Source: Micropterus salmoides
Taxonomy: Eukaryota; Chordata; Actinopteri; Centrarchiformes; Centrarchidae
Length of the DNA: 64,000 bases
Reading direction: 5' to 3'
NCBI RefSeq assembly: GCF_014851395.1
Contig: NW_024040928.1
Coordinates: 11,396,443-11,460,442 of the forward strand
A model generated the notes under the pieces. That model did not search any database. It was not told the origin of the DNA and saw only the letters and a program-made list of their open reading frames with translations. Below are positions 1-10,858 of the stretch, in pieces. Every line of letters begins with the position of its first letter. Position 1 is the first letter of the stretch. A program made the translations under genes and the position numbers.

Positions 1-120
1 TGTCTGTGTAGGGGTGCCTTTATTTGCTTGAGAAAAAACATGAGTTCACATTCATAGGAATCAGTATTTTTGAACATTACATTAGCTTAGGAGATAGAGA
101 TATATACACATACATATACA

Positions 121-149
121 GATAGATAGATAGATAGATAGATAGATAG
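121..149. repeat. (GATA)n microsatellite
   Basis: About seven perfect tandem copies of a GATA tetranucleotide, followed by a short TTAG/TAGT run. A simple sequence repeat, likely length-polymorphic. Confidence 0.95.
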
Positions 150-159
150 TTAGTTAGGG

Positions 160-825
160 GGTGTGGTGTGTGGACAGAGAGGACCCAAATGCAGCACTCT
201 GAGGGAAGGAGGTTTATTTAGGGAAAAAGGGTGAGAGGGACTGGAGTGGAGGGAGAGGAGGACGTCGGGGAAGTACAGGCACGGGGAACCAAGGGGTCAG
301 GGGACCAGGGAGCCGGGGAACACAGGGGCAGAGGAAACAGGGAGGACGCCGTGAGGGAAGTCCGAAGAGGAGTGGGCCAGTGGATGAGCCCAGCCGAACG
401 GAGGACGACGGTGAGTGTACCTGGGAGGGAGACAGACAGAGAGACAAGGTTAGGGAAGACAACGACAAGGCACAGGGTAAGTGTGAAAAAACAAGAAACA
501 TGGACACTTGAACACAGAAGTGGCACCAGGTATGGAGCAACGACGATCAAGCGAGGATGGTGTGGAAAACCGGGGTTGAAATACAGGCTGGGATGAGGTT
601 GATTACTGGCAGGTGTGGCAGGCTGACGAGGTGGCTGATGAGTTGCAGGTGCAGGTAGTTGGCTGGGCTCAGGAGCAGAGGGAGAGAGAGAGCACACAGG
701 GGAGAAAACACAGGGAGGCGGGCAGAGAACAGGAAACCAAGGAAAAAAGCAGAAAAACTGATAAAAAGGAGAAAAAACCAGGACACTCACCGTCAGCCGG
801 GCTGCCACCACAACATTATATAATA
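160..825. repeat. Purine-rich dispersed repeat, probably a non-autonomous transposon
   Basis: A strand-biased AG-rich block rich in GGAAACAGG, GAGAGACA and GGGAACC motifs. This style is typical of a widespread teleost repeat whose copies begin near GGACCCAAATGCAGCAC (about 180-197 here). The outer ends carry short inverted matches (TGTGGTG near 161 against CACCACA near 809). An internal inverted pair is also visible: GACGGTGAGTGTACCTGG at 407-424 against its near complement at 778-796. Long open frames on both strands come from composition and are not treated as genes. The superfamily is not determined and the exact ends are approximate. Confidence 0.5.
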
Positions 826-845
826 TATATATATATAATCCAAGG

Positions 846-1207
846 ATTGCAGATTTGATTCCTGCTCTTAACAACTTCTTTTCTTCTTTTGTGTGTTTTT
901 TTATTATCCTCTTCAACAACTTTGTTATGAAGAGATTCAGGGGAATCCAATCACACATTTCCCGAGAGCTATTTCAAAGGTTCCAAAATAGCCGTCAGGA
1001 AATGTGTAACGTCAAATGGATTCCCCTGAATGAGAAGCACAGGAATTTCCTCTGCCTGGGAATGATTCAGTTCATAGGGTGATGGATGTGGGCCAGTCTC
1101 TTCATAAGAGCTTTGTTGAAGAGGATTATGAAAAAGATTTTTAAAAAATGAGGATTGATCTCACAACTATAAGAGTATGACTAATGTGCTCTACTAACTG
1201 AGCTAAC
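846..1207. repeat. Inverted-repeat element with tRNA-like terminus
   Basis: Two long imperfect arms face each other. The outer arm at about 895-935 (TTATCCTCTTCAACAAC and ATGAAGAGA) is mirrored at about 1098-1140. An inner arm, ATTCAGGGGAATCCA at about 938-955, is mirrored at about 1014-1031. On the minus strand, 1149-1207 reads like a degenerate tRNA: an A-box-like TTAGCTCAGTTAGTAGAGC followed by a B-box-like GTGAGATCAATCC. A similar B-box-like GATTTGATTCC sits beyond the opposite arm at about 855. The structure could be two oppositely oriented SINE copies or a fold-back MITE. An intact tRNA gene is unlikely because the acceptor stem does not pair. Confidence 0.55.
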
Positions 1208-2261
1208 CAGTAACACTCATACATATGATGAAATGACTATTAAAGTACTATGTTAAACTACTATTTTGTTATCTCAAGATCACGAGAAAACAGAGTAAAA
1301 AAATGTTTGAATTGATTACTGCTTAGGGCTTCCGTAAGTAGGAGTATAAAGCAGCATAAAATGAAAAAACTCAAGCACGGTGCAGATTAAAGGCTTGAGT
1401 AAATAGTTAATTTCCACCACTGCTGGCTAGTCATACAGAAAGTTCTGATTCCCAGAAATAACTCCCTTTTCCATTTTTAACTATTAATCCTCTCTATAGT
1501 TGTAGCGGTGATGATCAAAAATTTGGGACATACATAACCAAAACAGGATACAGATTGGATATGATAAGATGTGGGATTTCCATGTAGGCTACTTAGGTAG
1601 CTGTTTTTTTTCCAAAGATGCTAAAAGACTAGCAGGCAACTCAAATAAAGAGAGTATACAGACACAGCTCTACAGAACGTTGTGTATATGTTGTGACGTT
1701 AGGAAAACAGTGTTAATTTATTCCGTGTCAACACAACTGCAGTGACATAAAGCAGGCCTGTTGACCGTAACCTCAGGAAAACAAGAAGAAGCTGTAGATC
1801 AACACTGACACAGTAGCAAAACACAGCAACACTCCTGCACTCCATGCTGTTTGTCTGGAGAGATGTCCTCAGATATGATAGCAAAACAGTTTAGACGCAA
1901 GGTGTTTTGGGACAATGCGGATGTGTCAGGTATTCATCATGACGTAATATAAAATTCCTGCTGGGCTTCCAAGAGTTCCTATTCACCGTTGATTGTTTGT
2001 AAATCTAAGATAAGCACATGATATAAAGTGTCTTTCACGGCAAACCTTATAGCTCAAAAACATCAGTTTTTTTTCATGAGCTGTAAAAGAGTGTTTAGGA
2101 AAAGAAAAGAGTGTTTCCTTAACTCATATGTGTAAATTTAGTTTTTATTTTAAAATGAACAGTAAAAGAACAGATTTGCTCTACTACTGGTAGGTTAATT
2201 ATCAATAAAGGAGCACCGTTTTTCATTGTAACCTTGACAATGTCCCTATCTTTCATTTATT

Positions 2262-2394
2262 GTTACATTTAGCTGATGCTTTTATCCAAAGTGACTCTTA
2301 CTCAGGGACACATTGGTGTCTCACAGTGGATTTGAACCCAGGTCTCTCACACCAAAGGCATGTGTCTTATCCACTGCACCATCACCACCCCCTC
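2262..2394 (-). mobile_element. tRNA-derived SINE, internally shortened
   Basis: Read on the minus strand, the sequence starts with a tRNA-like head: GGTGATGGTGCAGTGGATAA contains an A box and GGGTTCAAATCC is a B box. It ends with the common fish SINE tail TTTGGATAAAAGCATCAGC. The copy is shorter than usual, and the middle of the body appears deleted. Tail-family identity is from memory of fish repeats. Confidence 0.75.
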
Positions 2395-5014
2395 ACTGTG
2401 ACTATATCCTTCACTCACCCTGTCCATTATCTGTTACATGTGATTTGATTTCACGTGTGGAGCAAGAGCTTTAGGCTACGTGCTAACCATAGGGGTACTT
2501 CTGAACAAGTGACATAGCATCTTAAAAATTTGCATCTCTGCAACAGCTGATTACTGAGCAGGCATACTGTACTTATCCACGACACACATACCTGTGCATG
2601 ACTATTTATTATGAGACATGACGGAAACAGCTCTGCCATTACTTTTACAAGCTGTCTAAGCGGAGTTTCCAGTGTTGGGATAATTCGCAATTATAACTGA
2701 CACAAAAGTTAGAGATGAAAAAAAAAACAAGGTTTTACAAAAAGCATTACAGCATAAAATGACTTCACCAAAATCAGACAAGATGGCGGCCTCTTCAGCA
2801 TGATTTATAATGAAAAATAAACTAAACAAACACTCCATGAATTAGAAGATCCTCTCTAATGTCACATTTGTTTATTAATGGCCCTTTTAAATGCATTGCC
2901 TTTTAAGTTTTATGCAAACCACATTATTTCTAACTCAGTCTCCAGTCACAGACACTGCGGCAACACTGATAGTTAAGAAACCGAGGAGCTGTCATCACAC
3001 AGCAATGGTATATGACTGATGAGAGTGGGAATAGAGCAATGTAATGAGGAGACACACAACAGAGGGACAATCAAATCACTTCTTTGCAGACCAATAAAAG
3101 CAAAGACATGGCCAGAGGATTTGAATATGGCAGTTAAGACCTGCCATCATACATACACAAACCCACATGCTCATACGCACTCATTACAATGGCATGGCTG
3201 TTTTCCTCCGGAGACAAACAGAGCAAATGGATGTGTGTTTGCAGGTAGCTTTCTGCTGTAAGCCCCCTGACAGACCTGTAAAGCAGGCTTCCCGCTCTCT
3301 TATCTGCTGCCAGCTGGTCTGACTAGAAGTTTGTCTCACTTACCTCACACCTACCAGGTGACTCTGCAAGAGGAGTGACCTGAGACAAGTTGCTTTCATT
3401 TATTTCATTGTACTTAAAAAAAAAAAAAGCATTCAAACTGACTGGCACAGGAGGAGGGAGCTTTGCTGTCACTTTGCCAAAGCTCCAACAGGATCAGCAA
3501 GTCATATTAACAGTGTCATTGACAAGGTTCACTGAGTGGCAGGTTGAGGTGATTAAAGCTTGGGTAAATACATTTTGGCAGCCTCAACAATGAGGTTCAA
3601 CAATATCCGCTGTGAGAGGAAAGAAGAAGGGCACCGCTGGACTTTCCTGCCTAGGAAAGAAGCTGCTCTCTGAGCAAATAAGTCTTTCCCTGAAGGAAAA
3701 AAAATGAATCACACTGGTTGCAGATTACCAAAGCAGTACAATGTCACTGCCTTTAGTTACAGGGTTGATGGATTACATAAATATCCAAGTCATTGGATGT
3801 ATATTGATATGTAACAAATTGTATATAACAAATGTGTCTTTTTTCCTTGAGACGCTTGTCAAACAGCCTCACAGTGGTTTATCTGGGCTCTAACGACAAT
3901 GGAAATTAATATTCCTCTGACTAAATGGACACCAAGCAGCAGTTAGAAGATAGAAGGGAGTTTTTTGTTTTTTGTACCGCATGTGGTACACAGGTAAATG
4001 TAAGCCTGCAAAGACCCTTAGATTATAATCCAAAAAGAGTAGAGGATTAGACATATTTAATTTCCTATCATGGACTGGAATCAGTGACTCATGTTACTAA
4101 AGAGGTTCCAGAGAGTTTGATAAGCGTTCCTTTGTACCAAGCCCGGTGCAATGCCACACAGCAGACCAGTCTTATCCTCAGACCTGCAGCTCAGTCTTAT
4201 CTGTCCTTCCGTTGTCAATAATGTACACTAAACTAGATAAAACAATCTAGTTAAATGCAGAGGAGGGCGAGCACTGTTGATCATGAATAGTTTCTGTTTT
4301 CTGTAAATAGTATAGTATTGTTAAGGTCTATAGACAGCTGATTTCACTATATTTTGTATAAACAAATATTGTTTTTATTAAGTATATTATTGTCTTATAG
4401 CTTGCTTTCTCTTCTTACAGGCTGCATTAGCCTGTCCTTGCTTGGTGCACAGAGTATACAAAGAGACACATTTGTTTGGAGAGGTGATCAAGGACATTTT
4501 GAACACTGGGGAGAAGAACAAAAAGTTCTGAAGTTAGAGTCCCCCAAAGGTAGCTCTAATGACCAACAGACAGTCAGGGTAAACTGATATGGATTACATG
4601 ACATTATTACATGACACATGCACTGCCCAAAATGTAACACAAAAATGTCCACTAACTTTAGAAGGAAAAAAAAGTTTATTATACATTTTTTAAATGGCTG
4701 GCAAGGTGTTGTAAATACAGGTCCCACAGGAAGACACACTTCCATGTAAGACCACAACACTGTGTACCTGTGTTCAGTAGAGGGAGAATGACGTGAGGTA
4801 GGGAGGGATCTTTTGAGATTCAAATCCAAACAGACATCAAGTTACACCTGCCTGTATGAACCAGTAGGATAAACGGACAGATTTCAAACAATGCTGGGAC
4901 ACCTTCTTCCTTCCGGATCTGTCAGCCAAGAGCTCAACGTACAAGAAAAGCAAACTTTATCAGTGTATATATATATATATGTTATATTAATTTGGTTAGA
5001 CCTCTTAGGTACCT

Positions 5015-5115
5015 CGGAGTAAAAGTTATAGACAGACAGACATAAAAGTGGTATTGATCTTCTCGTCTTACCAGAAAGCGAATAAGAGCAAACTGTTGAA
5101 CTATTCCTTTAACTT
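5015..5115. mobile_element. Fragment of palindromic fish MITE
   Basis: Contains AAAGTGGTATTGATCTTCTC and AGAAAGCGAATAAG followed by TTGAACTATTCCTTTAA. This matches the terminal arm of the same palindromic family seen in fuller form at 41541-42072. Only one arm remains. Confidence 0.6.
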
Positions 5116-6759
5116 CAGTCATAACCTCTGAATGTGTCATGATTATGTTTTTGAACAGTGAGTACATTTGAATGTGTGCGCATGTGTTTGTGTGCACAGC
5201 AGGTGGTAAAGGGGCAACTCCCCATCTCAATAGAGGAGTCCAATCCCTCCTCTCCCACTAAACCCAGAGGTTCCTACACCCAAAACACTGAAAGCTGATT
5301 CAACACATCCACCGAGAACTACAAGAATTACATAAAACAAATTTAATGAAAACCAGCAGTACAAGGACAGGCAACAGGAGTTCGGTATGTCTTGGTATGT
5401 ATTTTTTTAAGTTTAAAATATCCACAGGAATACAAGAGGTGAGCCATAAAAAGTAAATGTGCGATTACAGCCCTATTATAAACTGGGGTAATTTACAGTC
5501 CACACCTCTGGCTAAAGAAAGCCTCACTGAGTTTTTGACCAGCCAAACCTCTTCACCACCTGATGATTTACACTCAGGGGGGTTACCAGTTTATGAGGCC
5601 TATTCCCGAGCCCTGAGGTGTCACTCCCAGGTTTTCTCCTCTCCCTGGTTCCTGGCTGTTTCGCACCTCCAGGAGGGACAATTATCCCGTCAGAGGGCCA
5701 CTCTTCACAGCAGCGTAACGCTTTGCTCTGTGAAAATCACACCCTCCTGCTTGTTTTGTTGGCCTGTGGAGGATGGGGTTCACACACAGATCTGACCGTG
5801 AGCTGCAGATGGTACTCGAAAATTACGATGGATGGAAAAAACAAGGCCTGGAGGGGAAAACGCAGGCAGAGTGGTGGTGAAAACTAGGGCGCTGAACTTT
5901 AAACTGTGGGCAATGGAGGCCCATTAACTTTCAGCTATATTGTTATAGATTAGTTCTGCCCTGGAGGCATTTGAGGAGGAAAACTTTTTGCTTCCTGGAG
6001 GAAACTAATGAGCACCTTGTCTATGTTAATATCCTTCACACTTACATAATATATTTATATAGTAATTTATACAAACAGTATTACAAAGGGTGTTACAGTA
6101 AGCACTGGGCACTGACTTTGACTCTAGTCTCAGGACAGCACTTATATTTGTTAACACTTTCATAATAATATTCAAACTAGGAGTTAAGGCCTTATCAAAC
6201 TGTCATTCCACTGCAACAGAGTTCGACCTGAACTTGATCACGCACACACCGTCATTACTGTCACTTGGTGTGTGTGAGGTAACCTTGAGTAGCATTTCTG
6301 AAAACAGGTCTGGGACATCAGTCACAAGTAAGGTAACAGACAAGTGAAGATAATGTGACCAACTGCTTCCAGGAGATGAGATGCACATGTAGTTATGAGG
6401 AAGTGAAAATAAATTTGAGGAAGAAGGTGTGGATGTTTACTTATAAAAGTGTACATACATAGTACTTCTGACACATTTACACATCTCCTTTAATAACTCT
6501 GTTCTAAAGTGTAAATTCAAATCAAAGAATAGGATACATTGTCTGTACATCTGAAGTGCTTTTGTCTGAACTGGTTCATGAATGATTTATTAATGTTTGA
6601 TTAGCACAAGCTTGAGTAAGTGTGGTGCTGCCCCCTACTGGGTACAGAAAACAAAGCTCCTCAAAAACATTCACCAGCAGGCATATCACTACCAGTACAC
6701 TACTCACCAGTGACAGCAAATAATTTAGGAACAATAAGACTTAAAAATGTTTTATCACA

Positions 6760-6765
6760 TTTATT
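6760..6765 (-). terminator. Candidate pigh poly(A) signal
   Basis: TTTATT on the plus strand is AATAAA on the minus strand, about 390 bp beyond the pigh stop codon at 7151. It is the best-placed hexamer I see, but 3' UTR extent is inferred only. Confidence 0.4.
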
Positions 6766-7150
6766 TTTAACAATACAGTGTGGTAATGCTTATAAAATAC
6801 ATAAAGGAATCCATTCAAATCTAAATGCATAAATAAGTATTAAAGCAAATTTGTTAAAGGTCATTTCTATCTCTTTAATACATCATCAGAGAAAAGGTTT
6901 GGGTCTTTGGATTTAAACAGGTAGTCTAGGACCAGTGTTATTAAGTAATTCAAGTAACTAAAAAACAAAGTACTACATAAAGTCATTCTGACACTAATAT
7001 TGGTCTGTTAAACACGGCAACATTTTCTTTTGTATTTAACAGATTGAATTCATGTAGATCCAATCAAATCAAGCTGTGCCAAAATAAACTAATAAACTAC
7101 CTGCTGTAAAAAGCATGCTGTGCGACAAGAAACATTTCTAATGTGTGTCA

Positions 7151-9370
7151 TCAGCACTTGGAAAGGATCTCCTGACAGCTTTTGTAAACTTTCACTAAGC
7201 AGTTCAGCCTTGGCTTTGAACTCTGAAAAATGAGGAAAGGGGGTTCATTATAAATGGGTTACGGTGTGCAGACAAGAATAAGTAACTTGTCGAAATGCAA
7301 GTTGTTTTATGAGATATGTGTACACCTGGCATCAGACCTCACCTGAAACAATGGCACAACACTTGACACCGCATGAGGTTCTGAGGGGTCCTTCAACAGT
7401 ACGCAAAGGTAGTAGATGATTTGATGCTGAAATAAAAGCATTAGATGTCAATCCACTCATCTTAAAAAAGCACAAACTGAATAACATAGAGTCATGATAT
7501 TAATGAAAGTGCGAACAAACAATAGACAGAAGAGACAAATTTCCTTATTCACCATGTAAATAGCTTCATTGATGACAATATCCTTGATCTTGCTCATCTC
7601 AATGAATGTGGTGGTCTCACGGCCTGAGGCGTAGCTGGAGGACAACTGAATGCCTAAGGAGCCAATGACAAGCAGGGACTCATGGTCCACCTTCACAAAG
7701 TGGATGTGAAGCATCATGCCAACCAGGGTGACAAATATAGCACCGGACAGAACAGCAGTGTTCTGCAAGAGAGGGAAGGTCTTGTTCAGTGTGATATTGT
7801 CATGTACAATACTTGTGATCATTTAAATGTAGGCTACAGATCAGAAGGAGCATCATCAATATTTTGTCCATTAGAAGTATCTTGGTCTGGTTTAACCCCT
7901 CCAAAATAATGATATTGGAAAAATGGCACAAATAATGCTATATATTTGACTGATTGCTTCAACATCAGGAATGACGATATGACAGTCAGTGCTCTGAGGT
8001 GTATGATATGGTCATATGAAGATAATATGACAGGAAAGTTAGAACAGTAATTCAGTTTATAAATTTTGTATAAATTACTTAATGGTACTTTTTTAGTGAA
8101 AACTATTCAAGACGACGTGATTTATGGTCTAGTAGCAATATGGGGGCAAACTGATTCAGCCAGGAGTGACTGTTGCAAGGGTTAGGGTAAGTACGTTCAA
8201 ACTTAGACTAGGTATAACGTAAATTATTAATAAGTTTTGACTTATACATTACTAAAATTAGGGCTGGGTAATAAAATAATATGAAAATTATTGTGATATA
8301 ATTTTTTTAAATAACAATATAACAAATGTTCAATACATGTTTGATTTAATTCATTTGAATCACAAACGAATTAGCACTACATTTTTCTGTTATTTATTTT
8401 GTTGAGAAAAAGGGACTAAAAAACATGATTTTACACAATTTTACATATGCATATTTGTTGAAAAAATATTTATCATAATTGTTTTGAATGTTCTACCTCA
8501 GATTTGTGAAGTGGTCCACTGTTTGGAAAGTTTGTTCTGACCATAAAGAAAAGTACAAAACCATAAATAAGCACCTGGTTTCCTCTCAACTTCCACCCAG
8601 GAGCAAAAATATTGAATGACATGAAATTTTTTTATCTTGATGACAGTTTTGGCCATATCGTCCAGCCCTAACTAAAATCAAAGCAGCTGCACCACAGAGA
8701 TAAGATACAACATAAATAAAGAAACAACTAAATGGTTACACATGTAGGTAGTAAATCACAAACTGTCATGTCTTGTATATTTACTAGAGGTTAAACTGCA
8801 GTTTTCTGCCACACAGTAATTTTTGCATTAATTGCATTTCATTTTAAAACACTAATCCTGTAGAGACCTAATTTATTGAAATGATACTCAGAATCTGGCT
8901 AGCTTTGCAAGTGACTCTTGTCAGTCAAAAAGCTAATGCTCAAGGTAACCATGATGATGGAGCTGTATCTTTGATCGCTGATTGGCCACCTGCCTTAATT
9001 ATGACTTTACGTCCAAACTAGTGAGGTTCTGCCCCACTTAATTGTTGTGAACCCAATTTTAGTAGCTGATTTAGTTACAAACTAACTAGTAGTGACTAAG
9101 CCTTTAGTCGACTTCACACCCTAACTCAGGAGAGAAGTTACACATAGCTGGTCCAACCCAGTGCACAGCTACGACGTGTATTTGTCTCACCTCAGTGAAA
9201 AAGAACACGGCGTATGCCACAAGCCAAACAGAGGAGGTGAACACCATCACCTTGCCCATGGACACTTTCGGGGAACTGACAGTGAACTCCCTGCAAAAGC
9301 CGGAGTGACACTGACAGTCCAGAGATATCGTTTTGCCATTAATATCAGTGAAAGCTTCATCTTCCATCAT
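7151..9370 (-). CDS. pigh: PIGH, GPI-GlcNAc transferase subunit H (4 exons)
   Basis: Coding exons on the minus strand: 9367-9191 (a second in-frame ATG lies at 9370), 7762-7553, 7426-7343 and 7222-7151. All junctions are GT-AG and phase 0. The product is about 180 aa, against 188 in human. PIGH is a subunit of the endoplasmic reticulum complex with PIGA that moves GlcNAc onto phosphatidylinositol, the first step of GPI-anchor synthesis. The sequence shows a cytosolic N-terminus (MEDEAFTDING), a hydrophobic hairpin at about residues 42-80, then the family core with HFVKVDHESLL, SSYASGRETTTFIEM and KIKDIVINEAIYM. It ends in RLNCLVKVYKSCQEIL. Exon 3 supplies IIYYLCVLLKDP. I prefer the second ATG because the family begins MEDE. 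Intron 1 carries a MITE. The gene is head-to-head with zfyve1. Confidence 0.93.
8251..8678. mobile_element. hAT-type MITE with perfect 8-bp target duplication
   Basis: The element spans 8259-8670 (412 bp). Its ends are inverted (TAGGGCTGG on the left, CCAGCCCTA on the right), and it is flanked by an exact 8-bp duplication, ACTAAAAT, at 8251-8258 and 8671-8678. An 8-bp duplication is the hallmark of hAT elements. The interior is AT-rich without a coding frame, so it must have been moved by a transposase supplied from elsewhere. It lies in pigh intron 1. Confidence 0.92.
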
Positions 9371-10858
9371 GAACGCAACAGAAACAATTACGCGAACATT
9401 AACGTTAAGTGAACTCTGGGAGACACAAGCACTTAGCTTAGCTAGCTTACACTAATTTTGGCTGTCAGTGAACAGGCAAGGTCAGCCGCGCATGAAGACA
9501 CAAAGTGGAGCTTTCTTAAACGGGAAAAGGCAAAGTCCTGTAAGTCTCTTCAATTACACATACAACATAAGAGAAAATGTAACGCGCAAAACCACTGAAT
9601 ATTTGTAGGACTGAACTAAACTGAAATGATGCCAAAACAATTTCTCACACTGGTTGCGCTCGTTTTGTACACCGGGTTGTTCGGGTTAGATGTTAAAAGC
9701 TAAAACACAGTCGAAAAGGCAGGCACTGTGGATCCATGCGCTTCACAACAACTCGAGGCATTTAAATATTTATACACTATACACAATAAAATATGTTGTA
9801 TGTTACGCAGCAACTGTAATTAACACGGTGTGTACTTATATCAGTTGCTGTCTCCGTGTAACTCTGTGTAATCGTCGGTGTACGCCGGGTATAAATACAA
9901 GTGGAATCTATAGCAGCTGGAAGGTGCAAAGCATTGTGGGCAACGGTTAGTCTCTTTACGTAGGCAGGTAGTTACTTTGTTAAACTAACTTTATCAGCCA
10001 TGTCAGGAGTATAAGTACTATATGTACTACAACATCGAATACAAGTGTATAAATAGTGTAAAAGCACATATTTAACCATCGTCTTTATATGCAACTCCCA
10101 AACCCTCCATTTCCCAAAATGCATTGTGTTTTAATGACTTTTGACCTCTGGACAAAAACAAGCCGATCAGCTGATGTAAAAAGCAACAACATCTCCAGAG
10201 GTCCAACACAAAATAGCTCAGCTAGCTAACTTTCGCAACAACGTTAGCCGTATGTGGCAGTCGGCGGCATGATGTTAGCCGGTGTACGTGTCCCCTTTTA
10301 GACTGTGATGAGGCAGCATTTTAGTTATTGAGTCAGTCGTCGTCCGTCGGGCTGGTAGCCGCTGCTAGGTCAGTCGTTTGAAGCGAAGGTTGTTGTCCCT
10401 TAATGATAGCTATAGTATGTATTACTGAGTTTCAGCCCGCATCTTTTAGACATTATGACGAGCCTACCAGGCTACCTTTAAAAAGCAACTTGGCATCGTC
10501 AGGTGAGCTGCAACACCACTAAAACAAGACAAGAGATGCAGGCAGCTAATGTTAGCTAGCAAACTGCTGTCCCAAAACATAAAGTAATGACTCGTCTTGA
10601 CAAGTGTGTTTGAAACAGACTGCACACCCTCATTAATAATAAGCAGTAACAGGGTACTTGGTTGAACATTTCATTGTGCATTTTGACTTTATTTGCACAT
10701 GATTGGTGTGGCTTTTTTGAGAATTTGAACAAAACAGGTTTCATCACATTTGGTCAGAGATTTGCTTAACCAAGCAATAACTTTGGGTCTTCCTCTGCAT
10801 CAGCTGTCCTAGTTACTCTCACTTACTGAGGGTGTCCTCCTGACCTGTCAGGTTTGAG
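9371..10858. promoter_or_regulatory. Shared pigh-zfyve1 promoter region and zfyve1 leader
   Basis: The start codons of pigh (minus) and zfyve1 (plus) are about 1.5 kb apart and divergent, so the promoters must lie between them. A good splice donor (GTCAG then GTGAGC) at 10502/10503 and an acceptor (TGTCAG) ending at 10851 suggest a non-coding first zfyve1 exon ending at 10502 and a leader intron just before the ATG. No TATA box is evident. Several ATG-free GC-richer patches lie at about 10200-10400. Confidence 0.5.

Larger units (their letters stand above)
1..6759. other. Gene-poor, repeat-rich region left of pigh
   Basis: I see no convincing coding exon in this stretch. The open frames are short, low in complexity or unrelated to any family I recognise. 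What can be named are a GATA microsatellite, a purine-rich dispersed repeat, an inverted-repeat element with tRNA-like sequence, a tRNA-derived SINE and a fragment of a palindromic MITE, each listed separately. The rest is AT-rich unique-looking DNA. The right boundary is set at the probable pigh poly(A) site. It could hold distal regulatory sequence or the introns of a gene outside the window; neither can be told from the sequence alone. Confidence 0.6.

Noticed and set aside
121..149. Tandem repeats considered as a CRISPR-like array
   Set aside because: Simple tetranucleotide repeats without spacers, in a vertebrate genome.
231..596. 121-codon open frame on the plus strand
   Set aside because: Same purine-rich repeat; Gly/Arg/Glu-rich product with no domain.
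218..958. 246-codon open frame on the minus strand with Pro/Ser/Leu-rich sequence
   Set aside because: It lies in the purine-rich repeat; low complexity, no family resemblance, and the opposite strand is equally open. A composition effect.
1149..1207. Possible tRNA gene on the minus strand
   Set aside because: Only A- and B-box similarity is present; the acceptor and anticodon stems do not pair properly, and it adjoins an inverted-repeat element. Treated as a SINE or tRNA relic.
5457..5887. Overlapping 112- and 89-codon frames
   Set aside because: No recognisable motif, no splice context, and two competing frames over the same bases.
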